This document shows positions 1 through 8,117 of a DNA stretch of 30,601 nucleotides, piece after piece (positions within the stretch are counted from its first letter, which is position 1; each line of letters begins with the position of its first letter). The notes under the pieces were generated by a model. The model saw only the letters and a program-made list of their open reading frames with translations. It had not been told where the DNA came from and did not search any database. The position numbers and the translations under genes are program-made. This stretch comes from a virus. The stretch spans positions 1 through 30,601 of the IMG/VR virus record IMGVR_UViG_3300046018_000224, one strand, 5' to 3'.

Positions 1-3000
1 GCCATCACCAGCGAGACCCGTGGCCAGAACTCCTGGCTGAACTATGGGCCGCATGCCGAGAAGAACCAGACTGCCAAGGTCGAAGACACCGTCTTCGCTG
101 ACCAGAAGACCGGGCTGATGCCTGAGTGGACCTGGAGCGAAGGTGTGGCTGGCGACGAATCCCCTCGCATGAGTGCCAAGCAGGACCCCTGGTACAGCGC
201 CCTCGAGCGCCGCCTGGGCACCGTCGACATGAAGGCCGGCCCCGCACAGGGCTGGAATGGCGTCATCAAGGGCCTGGTGGCCAAGGGCGACGTCAAGGCC
301 GACGAGGTCGAGTGGTCCGGCATCAACGACTGGCTGGCGCTGCAGCAGGGCAAGGTCACCAAGGACCAGGTGCTGCAGTTCCTGGCCGGAAACGGCGTGA
401 AGCTGGAAGAGACGGTGCATGGCGCAGGCTCCCTGCACAAGGAGTTCTCCTCCTTTGGCTCTGCGCGCGACTTCCTGCGGGAATATCACGATCAGACCAA
501 GGCAGAGTTCAACGCCGACTATGGGGACTTCAGCGACCAGGAGGTCATCGACACGGCCAATGATCTCTTCGCTGAAACCTACCCCGACAGCGCGGCCCAG
601 ACGAAGTACCACAGCTACACCCTGCCAGGCGGCACCAACTACCGTGAGGTGCTGCTGACGCTGCCGCCAAAAGTCAACTCCAATGATGAGTGGCGCGCTG
701 CTGTAGCGCAGAAACACGCACGGTCTATTGCAGAGTCTGCAGCAGCCTTGCGTTACGCCGAAGAAAAATTCGGACCATTCAGTGATGAGGCGGCTGAAGC
801 GCAAGAGATTGCTAGGCAAGCCCGAGTCGCCCGTGACGCCGACCTGACAGAAGCGGCGCGCACCAAGTTCAATGCCAGTGCGGAAAAAGTCAACTATCTA
901 TCCGGACACTGGGACCAGCCCAACATCCTGGCCCACATCCGCGTCAACGACCGCACAGATGCCGACGGCAAGCGCGTGCTGTTCGTGGAGGAGATCCAGA
1001 GCGACTGGGCGCAGGAGGGCAAGAAGAAAGGTATCACGGGCGACCTGATTCCGCAGAACACCGAATGGCAGGCGGTAGACACCTTGGAGCGCACAGCCTC
1101 TCGCGCTGCTGCGGAGACTTGGATTCGGCGCAATCCGCCGCCCAACCCCGGCGAAAACATGGAGGCGCGGCTGGTCATCAGAGAGATCAATCGCGGCACT
1201 TTCGATGTATTGGAGGAGCAGCGCAGCACGGTCAGTCAGGCGCCGAACAGGGGCGGCGTGCCGCGCGCCCCCTTCATAGACAAGACCGACAAGTGGGTCG
1301 CCCTGGCCCTGAAGCGCGTCATCAAGATGGCCGTCGATGAGGGCTACGACAAGGTGGCGTTCGTCACGGGCGACCAGAGCGCCGACCGATATGACCTGAG
1401 CAGCCAGGTCAACTACATCCAGTGGAACCCCGGGTTCAGCTCCGACCTGAACGTCATGCGTACGCTCGTGCAGCTCGAGACGTCCGGCGGCAATACCATC
1501 GGCTTCGAGGTGAACACGCCGGCCGGCGGGAAGGGCGTCATCGCCGAAGGAGACTTCGAAGGCAAGACCCTCGAGGATGTCCTCGGCAAGGAGATCGCGC
1601 AGAAGATCAACCAGGACGACAGCGGAGATCTGCGCGGCCTTGACCTCAAGGCCGGCGGCGAAGGCATGAAGGCCTTCTACGACAAGATCGTGCCGGCCGT
1701 GGCCAAGGACGTGCTGCGCAAGCTGGGTGGTGGGCGGATGGAGTCGGTGGATCTCGCAGATCAACGCACCAGCGCGTTTACTGGCGAGCCGACTGGCGAG
1801 TACGACATCACGCACGAAGGTCAGCCCGGCTTCGACATCACCCCCGCCATGCGCGAGAAGGCGGCCGACGGCCTGCCGATGTTCAGTCGCAAGCAGACCG
1901 ACAACAGTGGCGCCTTCGACCCGACCAACCCAGACATCCGCTTCAGCCACCAGCAGCAGCCGGTGCCCGAGGAGACCCGCTACGAGGCCAGCCGGCGCGT
2001 GATCCAGGACCAGCACCTCCGCATGCAGAAGATCCGCACCTGGGCGCTGGAGAACGGCGCGCAGCTCAGCCTGGCATCTGACGTCTATGGGGCCGAGGAG
2101 CGCATGCATGGCCGCACAGCCACACGCATCGAGGACTTCCGCGAGAAGACCTTCAAGCCACTGATCGAGCGCGCCCAGCGGGCCGGCTTCAGCCTGGACG
2201 ACATTGCCCAGGTGCTGCACGCGCAGCATGCCGATGAGCGCAACCAGCAGGTCGCCAGGATCAACCCGCAGATGCCAGATGGCGGCAGCGGCATGGACAC
2301 CGCAGACGCGCAGCAGATCCTGGCTGCAGCCAGCCCGCAGCTCAAGGCTATCGCGGCCCAGTTCCAGGCCATCACGACCCGGGCCAAGGACATCCTGCTG
2401 CGCGGCGGGATCATCACCCCGGAGCAGTCTGCAGCCTGGAGCGCTGCCTACCAGCACTACGTCCCCCTGAAGGGCGGGGATGATGCCGAGGCCAGCAAGA
2501 CTGGCACCGGCAAGGGCCTGAGCGTCAATGGCAAGACCAAGCGGGCCATGGGCCACACGCTGCGCGAGGAGCACATCCTCGAGAACATCATGCGCGACTA
2601 TGAGCGTGCAGTGATGCTGGTCGAAAAGAACCGTGTCGGCCAGACCATGATGCTGTGGCTGACCGAGATGGCCGACCCTCGGATCGGCACAGTCGACCAG
2701 CCGGTCAAGCGGGCCATGCTGGTCAACAGCAAGCAGTACGACGTCCGCGCGCAGAACCCTGCGCTGTCGGTGGCCACCTTCGACACCCGGGCCGATGCCG
2801 AGAAGTTCATCCGCGACCAGATCAGGGTCAGGTCTCCCGGCGCGCACCGCCTGGTGATCCGAGAGATGGTGGGCGACCCGATGGTCCAGTACCGGGCCCG
2901 CCCGATGCTCGAGGAGCACGAGGCGCAGGTCTACGTCAACGGCCACGCCGTGCGCATGCAGATCAACGACCCGCTGCTGGCCCAGTCCTACAAGCGCCTG

Positions 3001-4782
3001 AACAGCGACCAGATGGGCAAGCTGATCCAGATCAGCCGCAACATCAACACGTTCCTGTCGCGGGCCTACACCGGCTACAACCCGGCCTTCATCCCGCGCA
3101 ACCTGATCCGGGACTTCGGATCCGGCGTGATCAAGCTGACCGGGAACTTCGGCGTCAAAACGACGGCCGGCGTCCTGGCCAAGTACCCCAAGGCCCTGGC
3201 CAGCTTGCTGCGCTACAGCTTCAGCGGCACCAGCACCCCGCTGATCGACCAGTACCGGGCCAGCGGCGGCAGCACGGGCGCAGCCTACCTGGGCGACCTG
3301 GAGCGCATTGGCACCGACATCCAGAAGCAGTACGAGGAATACGTCGGCGTCAAGGCCCTGGCGATGCAGGGCAGGTACAAGGCCAGCGCGCGGGTTGCTG
3401 CGGGCAAGGTCATCGGTGGCCTGGCCGGCTGGATCGAGCGCCTGAACGGGGCGACTGAGAACGCCATGCGGCTGGCTGCCTTCGAGCAGGTTCTTCAGGA
3501 GACTGGGTCGGTCGATCAGGCTGCCAGCGCCGGCAAGAACAGCACCCTGAACTTCAACCGCAAGGGCGAGATGGGCGGCACGCTGGGCGCCCTGTACCTG
3601 TTCTTCAACCCCAACGTGCAGGACACAGCGTCGATCATCGACATGTTCACCAAGGGCAAGCACAAGGGCCAGGCTATGGCGCTTGTGTGGGGCATGCTGG
3701 CGTCTGCCTATTCCCTGGCCGCCCTGCAGTTCGGCGGCGGCGACGACGACTACCAGCGCTGGCTCAAGATCAGCAACAACGTCAAGGACCGCAACCTCAT
3801 CCTGCGCACTGGCGAGGACACCTACATCACCATCCCGGTGCCGTTCGGGTTCGGCATCTTCCACAGCCTGGGCAATGCGATGTTCGACCTGCAGCGCGGC
3901 AGCAGCATCAACGAGCTGTCGGTCAGCATCGCCAACTCCCTCCTGTCGAACTTCAGCCCGGTCGGAAATCCGCTCGAGGGCGCCAAGACCTGGGGCACAG
4001 CAGACCCCAAGGGCCTTGTCGAGCTGATACCCGGATATGCCGGCGGCGAGCTGTTCCGCGATGCCGCACGCATCGTCGCGAACCGTTCCAGCTTCGGTAG
4101 CCCCATCGTTCCGGACTCGAAATTCGATGAGGGCCGGCCTGACTTCCTGCGCTTGAACCGCAGCACCAAGGGCAGCAGCTACGACATGCTGGCCCGTGGG
4201 ATGAGTGACCTGACGGGCGGAACGGCCACACAGAGTGGCGCGGTCGACATCAGCCCAGAGACCCTGAAGTTCTGGGCCAGCGCCCTGACCGGCGGCACCG
4301 GCACCTTCTTGTCGGACCTGACGCACCTGGCGGGCTTGGGTGTTCGGGCCGGCATGAGCAACCCAGACAACGACGCCCTGGCGCCGGAGCGCCACGAGAT
4401 CCCCATCCTGCGCGACTACACCAAGCAGGAACGGGTGACAGACAGCCGGCGCGCCTTCTGGGATGCCAGCAACGAAGCCAAGGCCGCGCTGCTGGACTTC
4501 CAGCGTGCAGCCAAGGCCGGCGATGAGGACGGCATGAACAAGGTGTCTGCGGACAACGAGGAGCTGCTGGCCCTAGCCCGGGGCGCCAAGGGCTACCAGA
4601 AGCAGATCAAGTCGCTGCGCGACCGGGTCGATGAGATCAACGGGGACAAGACCCTGAGCCTGGCCTACCAGCGCGGTGCGGTGAAGCAGCTCGAGCGGGA
4701 TGAGGCCGAGGTCTACGACCAGTTCCTGCGATCGGTCACGCTGGGCCGGGCAGAGGCCCTGAAGCGGAAGGCTGGTCTGTAG
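1..4782 (+). CDS. Giant phage polyvalent protein, 5'-truncated by window edge
   Basis: The frame is open from the first base, so the gene begins outside the window; the ATG at 118 is probably internal. At least 1593 codons are visible. Around 979-1008 it reads LFVEEIQSDW, inside a block (about 600-1400) seen in very long phage polyproteins. A linker-like NxGxFDPxNPDIRFS segment lies near 1909-1947. The part from about 3040 to 3900 (YNPAFIPRNLIRD, then YLFFNPNVQD) resembles the LPD38 large-polyvalent-protein domain. The C-terminus is charged and helical. Proteins of this type are thought to be packaged and injected with phage DNA to act early in the host; that role is family knowledge, not shown here. 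It closes the rightward late region, and its last 47 bases overlap a leftward gene. Domain numbering is from memory, so the exact LPD assignment is uncertain. Confidence 0.85.
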   Translation, partial: AITSETRGQNSWLNYGPHAEKNQTAKVEDTVFADQKTGLMPEWTWSEGVAGDESPRMSAKQDPWYSALERRLGTVDMKAGPAQGWNGVIKGLVAKGDVKADEVEWSGINDWLALQQGKVTKDQVLQFLAGNGVKLEETVHGAGSLHKEFSSFGSARDFLREYHDQTKAEFNADYGDFSDQEVIDTANDLFAETYPDSAAQTKYHSYTLPGGTNYREVLLTLPPKVNSNDEWRAAVAQKHARSIAESAAALRYAEEKFGPFSDEAAEAQEIARQARVARDADLTEAARTKFNASAEKVNYLSGHWDQPNILAHIRVNDRTDADGKRVLFVEEIQSDWAQEGKKKGITGDLIPQNTEWQAVDTLERTASRAAAETWIRRNPPPNPGENMEARLVIREINRGTFDVLEEQRSTVSQAPNRGGVPRAPFIDKTDKWVALALKRVIKMAVDEGYDKVAFVTGDQSADRYDLSSQVNYIQWNPGFSSDLNVMRTLVQLETSGGNTIGFEVNTPAGGKGVIAEGDFEGKTLEDVLGKEIAQKINQDDSGDLRGLDLKAGGEGMKAFYDKIVPAVAKDVLRKLGGGRMESVDLADQRTSAFTGEPTGEYDITHEGQPGFDITPAMREKAADGLPMFSRKQTDNSGAFDPTNPDIRFSHQQQPVPEETRYEASRRVIQDQHLRMQKIRTWALENGAQLSLASDVYGAEERMHGRTATRIEDFREKTFKPLIERAQRAGFSLDDIAQVLHAQHADERNQQVARINPQMPDGGSGMDTADAQQILAAASPQLKAIAAQFQAITTRAKDILLRGGIITPEQSAAWSAAYQHYVPLKGGDDAEASKTGTGKGLSVNGKTKRAMGHTLREEHILENIMRDYERAVMLVEKNRVGQTMMLWLTEMADPRIGTVDQPVKRAMLVNSKQYDVRAQNPALSVATFDTRADAEKFIRDQIRVRSPGAHRLVIREMVGDPMVQYRARPMLEEHEAQVYVNGHAVRMQINDPLLAQSYKRLNSDQMGKLIQISRNINTFLSRAYTGYNPAFIPRNLIRDFGSGVIKLTGNFGVKTTAGVLAKYPKALASLLRYSFSGTSTPLIDQYRASGGSTGAAYLGDLERIGTDIQKQYEEYVGVKALAMQGRYKASARVAAGKVIGGLAGWIERLNGATENAMRLAAFEQVLQETGSVDQAASAGKNSTLNFNRKGEMGGTLGALYLFFNPNVQDTASIIDMFTKGKHKGQAMALVWGMLASAYSLAALQFGGGDDDYQRWLKISNNVKDRNLILRTGEDTYITIPVPFGFGIFHSLGNAMFDLQRGSSINELSVSIANSLLSNFSPVGNPLEGAKTWGTADPKGLVELIPGYAGGELFRDAARIVANRSSFGSPIVPDSKFDEGRPDFLRLNRSTKGSSYDMLARGMSDLTGGTATQSGAVDISPETLKFWASALTGGTGTFLSDLTHLAGLGVRAGMSNPDNDALAPERHEIPILRDYTKQERVTDSRRAFWDASNEAKAALLDFQRAAKAGDEDGMNKVSADNEELLALARGAKGYQKQIKSLRDRVDEINGDKTLSLAYQRGAVKQLERDEAEVYDQFLRSVTLGRAEALKRKAGL

Positions 4783-4996
4783 CCCGGCTGTTCCAGAAGG
4801 CGGCTACGCTGAAAATTGCAGCGGTGTCGGCTGTCTTTTTGGTCGCCCAGCTATTGGATCCAGAACACCAAGTGGTCCAGATGCCGCACACATCGCAGCC
4901 TGCTCGCCAACGCTGGTTGCGGACCTCATCCCCCCGCTCGTGACTGAGCACAGAACTGCTTCCGCAGAACGGGCACGGCTTTAGCTTAACTTTCAC
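4736..4996 (-). CDS. Lar-like small zinc-ribbon protein
   Basis: An 86-residue protein starting LKPCPFCGSSSV, with a second pair CDVC near residues 35-38 and a later AAFWNSRA. This order (CPFCG, CxxC, then A-x-x-WN-x-R) is that of the Lar-type restriction-alleviation family common in phages. Whether it protects phage DNA from host restriction is unproven. It starts at GTG and overlaps the upstream gene's stop by 3 bases (GTGA), so the two are translationally coupled. Its 3' end overlaps the end of the polyvalent gene antiparallel, and its last 20 residues are low-complexity. It belongs to the leftward strand but lies beyond the attachment site from the integrase, so it would sit at the opposite prophage end after integration. 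Confidence 0.6.
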   Translation of the reverse strand: MKVKLKPCPFCGSSSVLSHERGDEVRNQRWRAGCDVCGIWTTWCSGSNSWATKKTADTAAIFSVAAFWNSRATDQPSASGPLPGPA

Positions 4997-5193
4997 AGGA
5001 ACCTCATCCGCTCATGCACGATGACGGCGCCGCCGCTGTGCTCCACCAGCGGCGGCTCCCAGTCGATGCCGAGCTCGTTGGCCATGGCGCCTGATGCCAG
5101 GAACTCCAGCACCTTGAAGCCGGACTGGAGGTTGACCTGCTCGATGGCCCAGTCTATGGATCCAGGTGTTCTTTCGGTGTACTTTTTGGTCAT
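4993..5193 (-). CDS. Hypothetical small phage protein
   Basis: A 66-residue protein beginning MTKKYTERTP. The ATG at 5193 is preferred over the far upstream start because the longer frame would run through the tRNA-derived attachment site and gives an unlikely arginine/alanine-rich leader. No strong Shine-Dalgarno sequence is visible. It is acidic to neutral, with no membrane segment or recognised domain. It is coupled to the Lar-like gene by a GTGA overlap. One of the two ACTTTTTGG direct repeats is its start region, so any integrase binding there would overlap the coding sequence. Confidence 0.5.
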   Translation of the reverse strand: MTKKYTERTPGSIDWAIEQVNLQSGFKVLEFLASGAMANELGIDWEPPLVEHSGGAVIVHERMRFL

Positions 5194-5250
5194 GGCTGAG
5201 AATTCGTGAGTGTGTTGTCGTGGGTAAAGGCGTGGGGAACTTTTTGGCCA
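5181..5250 (+). repeat. Pair of 12-bp direct repeats beside attP (possible integrase arm sites)
   Basis: ACTTTTTGGTCA at 5181-5192 and ACTTTTTGGCCA at 5239-5250 match at 11 of 12 positions, in the same orientation, 58 bp apart, on the side of the att core away from int. A shorter copy (CTTTTTGGTC) lies at 4835-4844. Arm-type sites of tyrosine integrases are often short direct repeats flanking the core, so these are candidates; nothing here proves binding. Confidence 0.35.
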
Positions 5251-5335
5251 ACAAGCTGCGGATACCGCATTTTCAGCGGCAACCGCCAGGGGCGCGCACC
5301 TATGACAGCGGCATGCGCGGGATGCGCGGAGACCC

Positions 5336-5380
5336 ATTGCAAATCCGTCTAGTCCGGTTCGACTCCGGATCGCGCCTCCA
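5336..5380 (+). other. attP: attP core: 3' half of a tRNA-Cys gene
   Basis: From the anticodon loop (TTGCAAA, anticodon GCA) to the encoded CCA, these 45 bases read as the 3' half of a bacterial tRNA-Cys: anticodon-stem 3' strand TCCGT, a perfect T arm (TCCGG-TTCGACT-CCGGA), acceptor strand CGCGCC, U73 and CCA. The 5' side does not continue as a tRNA: the bases before the loop (ACCCA) do not pair properly with TCCGT and no D arm is visible. This is what a phage carries when it integrates into the 3' end of a host tRNA and restores it. It lies 84 bp from the 3' end of the integrase gene. Confidence 0.88.
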
Positions 5381-5396
5381 CCAATTAACCTAGATG

Positions 5397-5409
5397 AATC
5401 AACGACTTA
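5397..5409 (+). promoter_or_regulatory. IHF binding site (perfect consensus match)
   Basis: AATCAACGACTTA matches the IHF consensus WATCAANNNNTTR at every specified base. It sits 16 bp from the att core end, between the core and int, where IHF bends DNA in many integrase-type recombination sites. The match is seen; the role is inferred from lambda-type systems. Confidence 0.6.
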
Positions 5410-5464
5410 GCTTGTTGCTTTCCATCTTCTAGACGGCTTCTCAGAAAACTGGCGTGGGTGGATT

Positions 5465-6421
5465 TCATCCAACCTTCCGCCCGATCTTCCCCACTGCCAG
5501 CGCTTGCCGCTGCGTGCTGTGGTGGCTGTATCGCATCGTGCTGGCTGCGCTCTTGTGGCCCAGCACCTTCCCCACGGTGGCCAAATCCTCGCCCGCGTTC
5601 ACCATCTCCGTCGCCGCTGTGTGCCTCAAGTCGTGCAGCGTGATGTGCTGCAGCCCGCAGGCCTCGCGCGCCATCGGCCACCAGTAGTCGATCACGCTGC
5701 GCGGCGGCATAGGCACGCGAGATGCGGCCAGCGCCCTGGGGTGGATTGGGATCACGCGCGGTTCGCCATTCTTGGTGTCGGCCAGGACGAAGAATCCCCC
5801 ACTGCGCACGGCGCGCTGCGCCTCGCTGACACGCATGCCGCTGAAGTACAGGACCCAGAGCAAGGCGCGCACACCGCGATGCCGGCAGGCCCTGGCCAAC
5901 TGCAGCACCTGGGCGCGCGTGGCTGTCGTTGTGCGGGCGTTGTCGACCACCGGAGCTACCACCCTGGCGCCCGGGTCCTGCTCGCCCATGCCGTGGCGCT
6001 TCCAGGACCACCGGCAGGCCGACCGCAGGTAGGCGATTCGGTTCTTGATGGTCGCTGGCTTCAGCGCGCCGTGCTGGTCTGCCGCGTATTCGGCACAGAC
6101 GGCAGCCAGGTCATCGATTGCCCGACCATCCCACCAATCTCTCAAGGCCTCAATCTCGCGCGCTGCATTGGCGCCGGCCTTGAGCTGCGGAACCCGGTCC
6201 TTCAGGTAGCGAGCGACAGCTTGACCAATGGTGAACCGAGGCTTGGCAATGCCGTGCGCGAGCGCTGACAGGGCCGAGCTTTCCTTGCGGTCGTAGGCTT
6301 CGGCTTGGTCGCGCGACCAGCCGGCAGGGAGAAGCTGACGCCTGCGAACGCGGCAGCTATCGATGCGCCGGTCATAGTCGAATCGCCATCGGCCGCTGGG
6401 CTTGTCTTTGTAGATCGACAT
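5465..6421 (-). CDS. int: Phage tyrosine integrase
   Basis: A 318-residue tyrosine recombinase that would insert and excise the phage at the tRNA-Cys site. The expected catalytic set is visible: R197 (SGMRVSE), K217 (TKNGE), H263 and R266 (HDLRHT), H289 (LGHKS) and the nucleophile Y298 (MRYSHHS). The N-terminal 60 residues (MSIYKDKPSGRWRFDYDRR) fit an arm-binding domain, and residues 65-150 a SAM-like core-binding domain. Length is normal for short phage integrases. The gene ends 84 bp from the att core and is last in the leftward operon before att. Its first 220 bases overlap, in another frame, the end of the excisionase-like gene. Confidence 0.95.
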   Translation of the reverse strand: MSIYKDKPSGRWRFDYDRRIDSCRVRRRQLLPAGWSRDQAEAYDRKESSALSALAHGIAKPRFTIGQAVARYLKDRVPQLKAGANAAREIEALRDWWDGRAIDDLAAVCAEYAADQHGALKPATIKNRIAYLRSACRWSWKRHGMGEQDPGARVVAPVVDNARTTTATRAQVLQLARACRHRGVRALLWVLYFSGMRVSEAQRAVRSGGFFVLADTKNGEPRVIPIHPRALAASRVPMPPRSVIDYWWPMAREACGLQHITLHDLRHTAATEMVNAGEDLATVGKVLGHKSAASTMRYSHHSTQRQALAVGKIGRKVG

Positions 6422-6573
6422 GATGCTCTGTAGGCCTCCACATCCTGGGGGTCGAAGCGTACCGCACCGCTCCCAGCGCCCAGGCGGTAGCGGGGGAGGC
6501 GGTCTTCGGGGATGTCATAGACTGTGCGGGCGCTGATGCCCAGCATAGCCCCGACCTGGGCTGCGGTGAGCAT
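6202..6573 (-). CDS. Excisionase-like helix-turn-helix protein
   Basis: A 123-residue protein. Residues 1-45 (MLTAAQVGAMLGISARTVYD, then an RY-R-LG...VRFDPQDVEAY pattern) form a MerR/AlpA-type HTH_17 domain as found in phage excisionases. The remaining 75 residues are low-complexity and lie almost wholly inside the int reading frame, because no stop occurs in this frame until 6202. The start at 6573 is 1 base from the upstream stop, with AGGGGG about 10 bases ahead. The position directly upstream of int supports a directionality-factor role, which is inference. Confidence 0.65.
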   Translation of the reverse strand: MLTAAQVGAMLGISARTVYDIPEDRLPRYRLGAGSGAVRFDPQDVEAYRASCRSTKTSPAADGDSTMTGASIAAAFAGVSFSLPAGRATKPKPTTARKARPCQRSRTALPSLGSPLVKLSLAT

Positions 6574-6574
6574 G

Positions 6575-6844
6575 TTAGCCCTTGCCCCCTGCGCGGATGG
6601 CGGCTGCGCACTCGATGGTTGCTGCGTACCAGCCCGCCTCTCCCGACGATGGGTATTCCAGCTCAAGAGCCTCGCACACACCAGCGCACCGCTCCCGTTC
6701 CTGAAGCACAGCCTCGGCCACGCTGGCGGCGGCGTAGGCGTGCATCTGGTCGGCGGTGAACAGCGGGAACTTGTCCGTTCGGTTCACGGCGATGCCGCTG
6801 TATTCAATGACTTGCTCGGTGTAGGGCTCTGGTAGAGGGATCAC
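6575..6844 (-). CDS. Hypothetical small phage protein
   Basis: An 89-residue protein with a predicted helical centre (MHAYAAASVAEAVLQERERCAG) and an ending CAAAIRAGGKG. This alanine-rich pattern, with a cysteine before a CAAAIRA motif, recurs in small phage accessory proteins of unknown function. It overlaps the upstream gene by 4 bases (ATGA) and ends 1 base before the excisionase-like start, so it is an integral part of the leftward operon. Confidence 0.6.
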   Translation of the reverse strand: MIPLPEPYTEQVIEYSGIAVNRTDKFPLFTADQMHAYAAASVAEAVLQERERCAGVCEALELEYPSSGEAGWYAATIECAAAIRAGGKG

Positions 6845-7707
6845 TTGGCACCCTCTGCCTTGGCGATTGCGTCACACACTTGGTCTTGCAGCAATGCAAA
6901 CCCATCTGGAATGACACCTTCCGCCCACACCTTTTCGAGAGCAGCCAGCAAGTCAGGCGCAGCGGCGATCAGGCGGGCGTTGGCTTCGGCTGATTCCCAC
7001 ACTCCGATGCCTGGCGGGACGCTAGACAAGCATTGTGCAATCCAGTAGACATCGGCTTTGACCCACGGGTTACCGCCGTTATCACAGACGGTATCCCAAG
7101 GCCCCGGTGTGTGCGGCGTGTGCTTACTCATGGGCACGCCCGATCTGCGCGGCTGCGCGGCTGCGCGGACGATGGCACGGCGGGTGGCGGCGTCGATCTG
7201 CTTATCCGTCAGCGGCTGCGCCACCCATTGCACGATTTTTCCCGTTGCCATCTCGCACACTGCTGTGCGACCGTCTGGGTAATCGCTTAGATAATAGGGC
7301 TGCGGGGTAGGTGCGGGCTGCCGGGTGTAGAGCGGGGTCCAAAACGGCATCACGTCACCGGTTGGCTTTTCAGCGCGCAATCCGGTTCCGTGGCCGGTCT
7401 TGCATATCCACGCCACCGGCTCACCCTGCGGCACAGGGGCGGCCAGCATCCCGCGCAATTTGATGTACCCAGCGCGCATCTCGTCGGTCTTCAAATGCAC
7501 GCACGCGGCTGCGTACTCGGCCAGCGCCGAGTCGAAGTCTGCGGGCGCAGGGGCGGCATCTGCCAGGGCGGCGCGGAGGGCGTCAATGACCTCGGGGCAC
7601 CAGACGGTTATCGCCTCGACGGTGCCATCGTTATGGTCAGTACAGCCGCCTTGCAGGCTCTCTAGCGCTTCCAGTGCCGCCTGGGCGGCTTCACGGAGGG
7701 CGGTCAT
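6841..7707 (-). CDS. Hypothetical protein, apparent fusion of two phage modules
   Basis: A 288-residue protein of two unlike parts. Residues 1-190 hold alanine-rich repeats (AALEALESL, ALRAALADAA) and a segment PVAWICKTGHGTG...FWTPLYTRQPA typical of phage accessory proteins. From about residue 193 the sequence restarts as MSKHTPHTPGPWDTV and ends with NARLIAAAPDLLAALE, which in many phages is a separate small gene. An internal ATG at 7131 marks the joint, but I see no good ribosome binding site before it, so a single fused product is more likely. GC-rich short repeats (GGCTGCGC) flank the joint at about 7147-7170. It overlaps both neighbours by 4 bases. Confidence 0.6.
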   Translation of the reverse strand: MTALREAAQAALEALESLQGGCTDHNDGTVEAITVWCPEVIDALRAALADAAPAPADFDSALAEYAAACVHLKTDEMRAGYIKLRGMLAAPVPQGEPVAWICKTGHGTGLRAEKPTGDVMPFWTPLYTRQPAPTPQPYYLSDYPDGRTAVCEMATGKIVQWVAQPLTDKQIDAATRRAIVRAAAQPRRSGVPMSKHTPHTPGPWDTVCDNGGNPWVKADVYWIAQCLSSVPPGIGVWESAEANARLIAAAPDLLAALEKVWAEGVIPDGFALLQDQVCDAIAKAEGAK

Positions 7708-8117
7708 GACAGGTAGTCCTCCAGGGGCACGATGAAGATGGGCGGCTTGGGCAAGGGCTTGCCGTAGGCATCAACAGCCGGAGCGAGCCTCCTGGCGGCC
7801 AGGGATGCGGTGAAGACGTCCACCGCAGCCTGGAGATCGATCTCCATGTGGCGCGTCATCGCGATGATGACGGCCAGCTTGTTGTAGACCAGGACATCCT
7901 CGCCGTCGACATGGGTCACAGCGACGATGCACTTGTCGTAGACCTCGGCCGGCTCGAGCAGGACCATACGCTGGCTGCCGCTGGCGTGGTCCAGCAATTC
8001 GCGGATGTCCTTCTTGCCTTCATCCTGCATAGCCTTCTCGGCTGCCATCTTGATCTTCTGAAGATGCTGCGCAATGGCATTGGCCGTGCTGGTGTGCTTG
8101 TGCTTCGGTGCAGTCAT
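7704..8117 (-). CDS. Hypothetical phage protein
   Basis: A 137-residue soluble protein with no recognised domain. The N-terminal third is lysine- and glutamate-rich and helical; the middle has alternating hydrophobic segments (KCIVAVTHVDGEDVLVYNKLAVIIAM), and the C-terminus is proline-rich. It has ATGA-type overlaps with both neighbours, so it is co-translated within the leftward operon. Confidence 0.6.
   Translation of the reverse strand: MTAPKHKHTSTANAIAQHLQKIKMAAEKAMQDEGKKDIRELLDHASGSQRMVLLEPAEVYDKCIVAVTHVDGEDVLVYNKLAVIIAMTRHMEIDLQAAVDVFTASLAARRLAPAVDAYGKPLPKPPIFIVPLEDYLS

Noticed and set aside
898-4395. Very long open frame on the minus strand opposite the polyvalent gene
   Set aside because: A GC-rich shadow: biased composition, no recognisable domains, while the plus-strand frame has clear family motifs and runs off the left edge.
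4819-4840. Possible terminator after the polyvalent gene (CAGC/GCTG plus T run)
   Set aside because: The stem is only 4 bp and lies inside the Lar-like gene; too weak to call.
5291-5380. Complete tRNA-Cys gene
   Set aside because: GGCGCG at 5291 could pair with CGCGCC of the acceptor end, but the 5' part is 16 bases too long, has no D arm, and the anticodon stem does not pair. Only the 3' half is tRNA.
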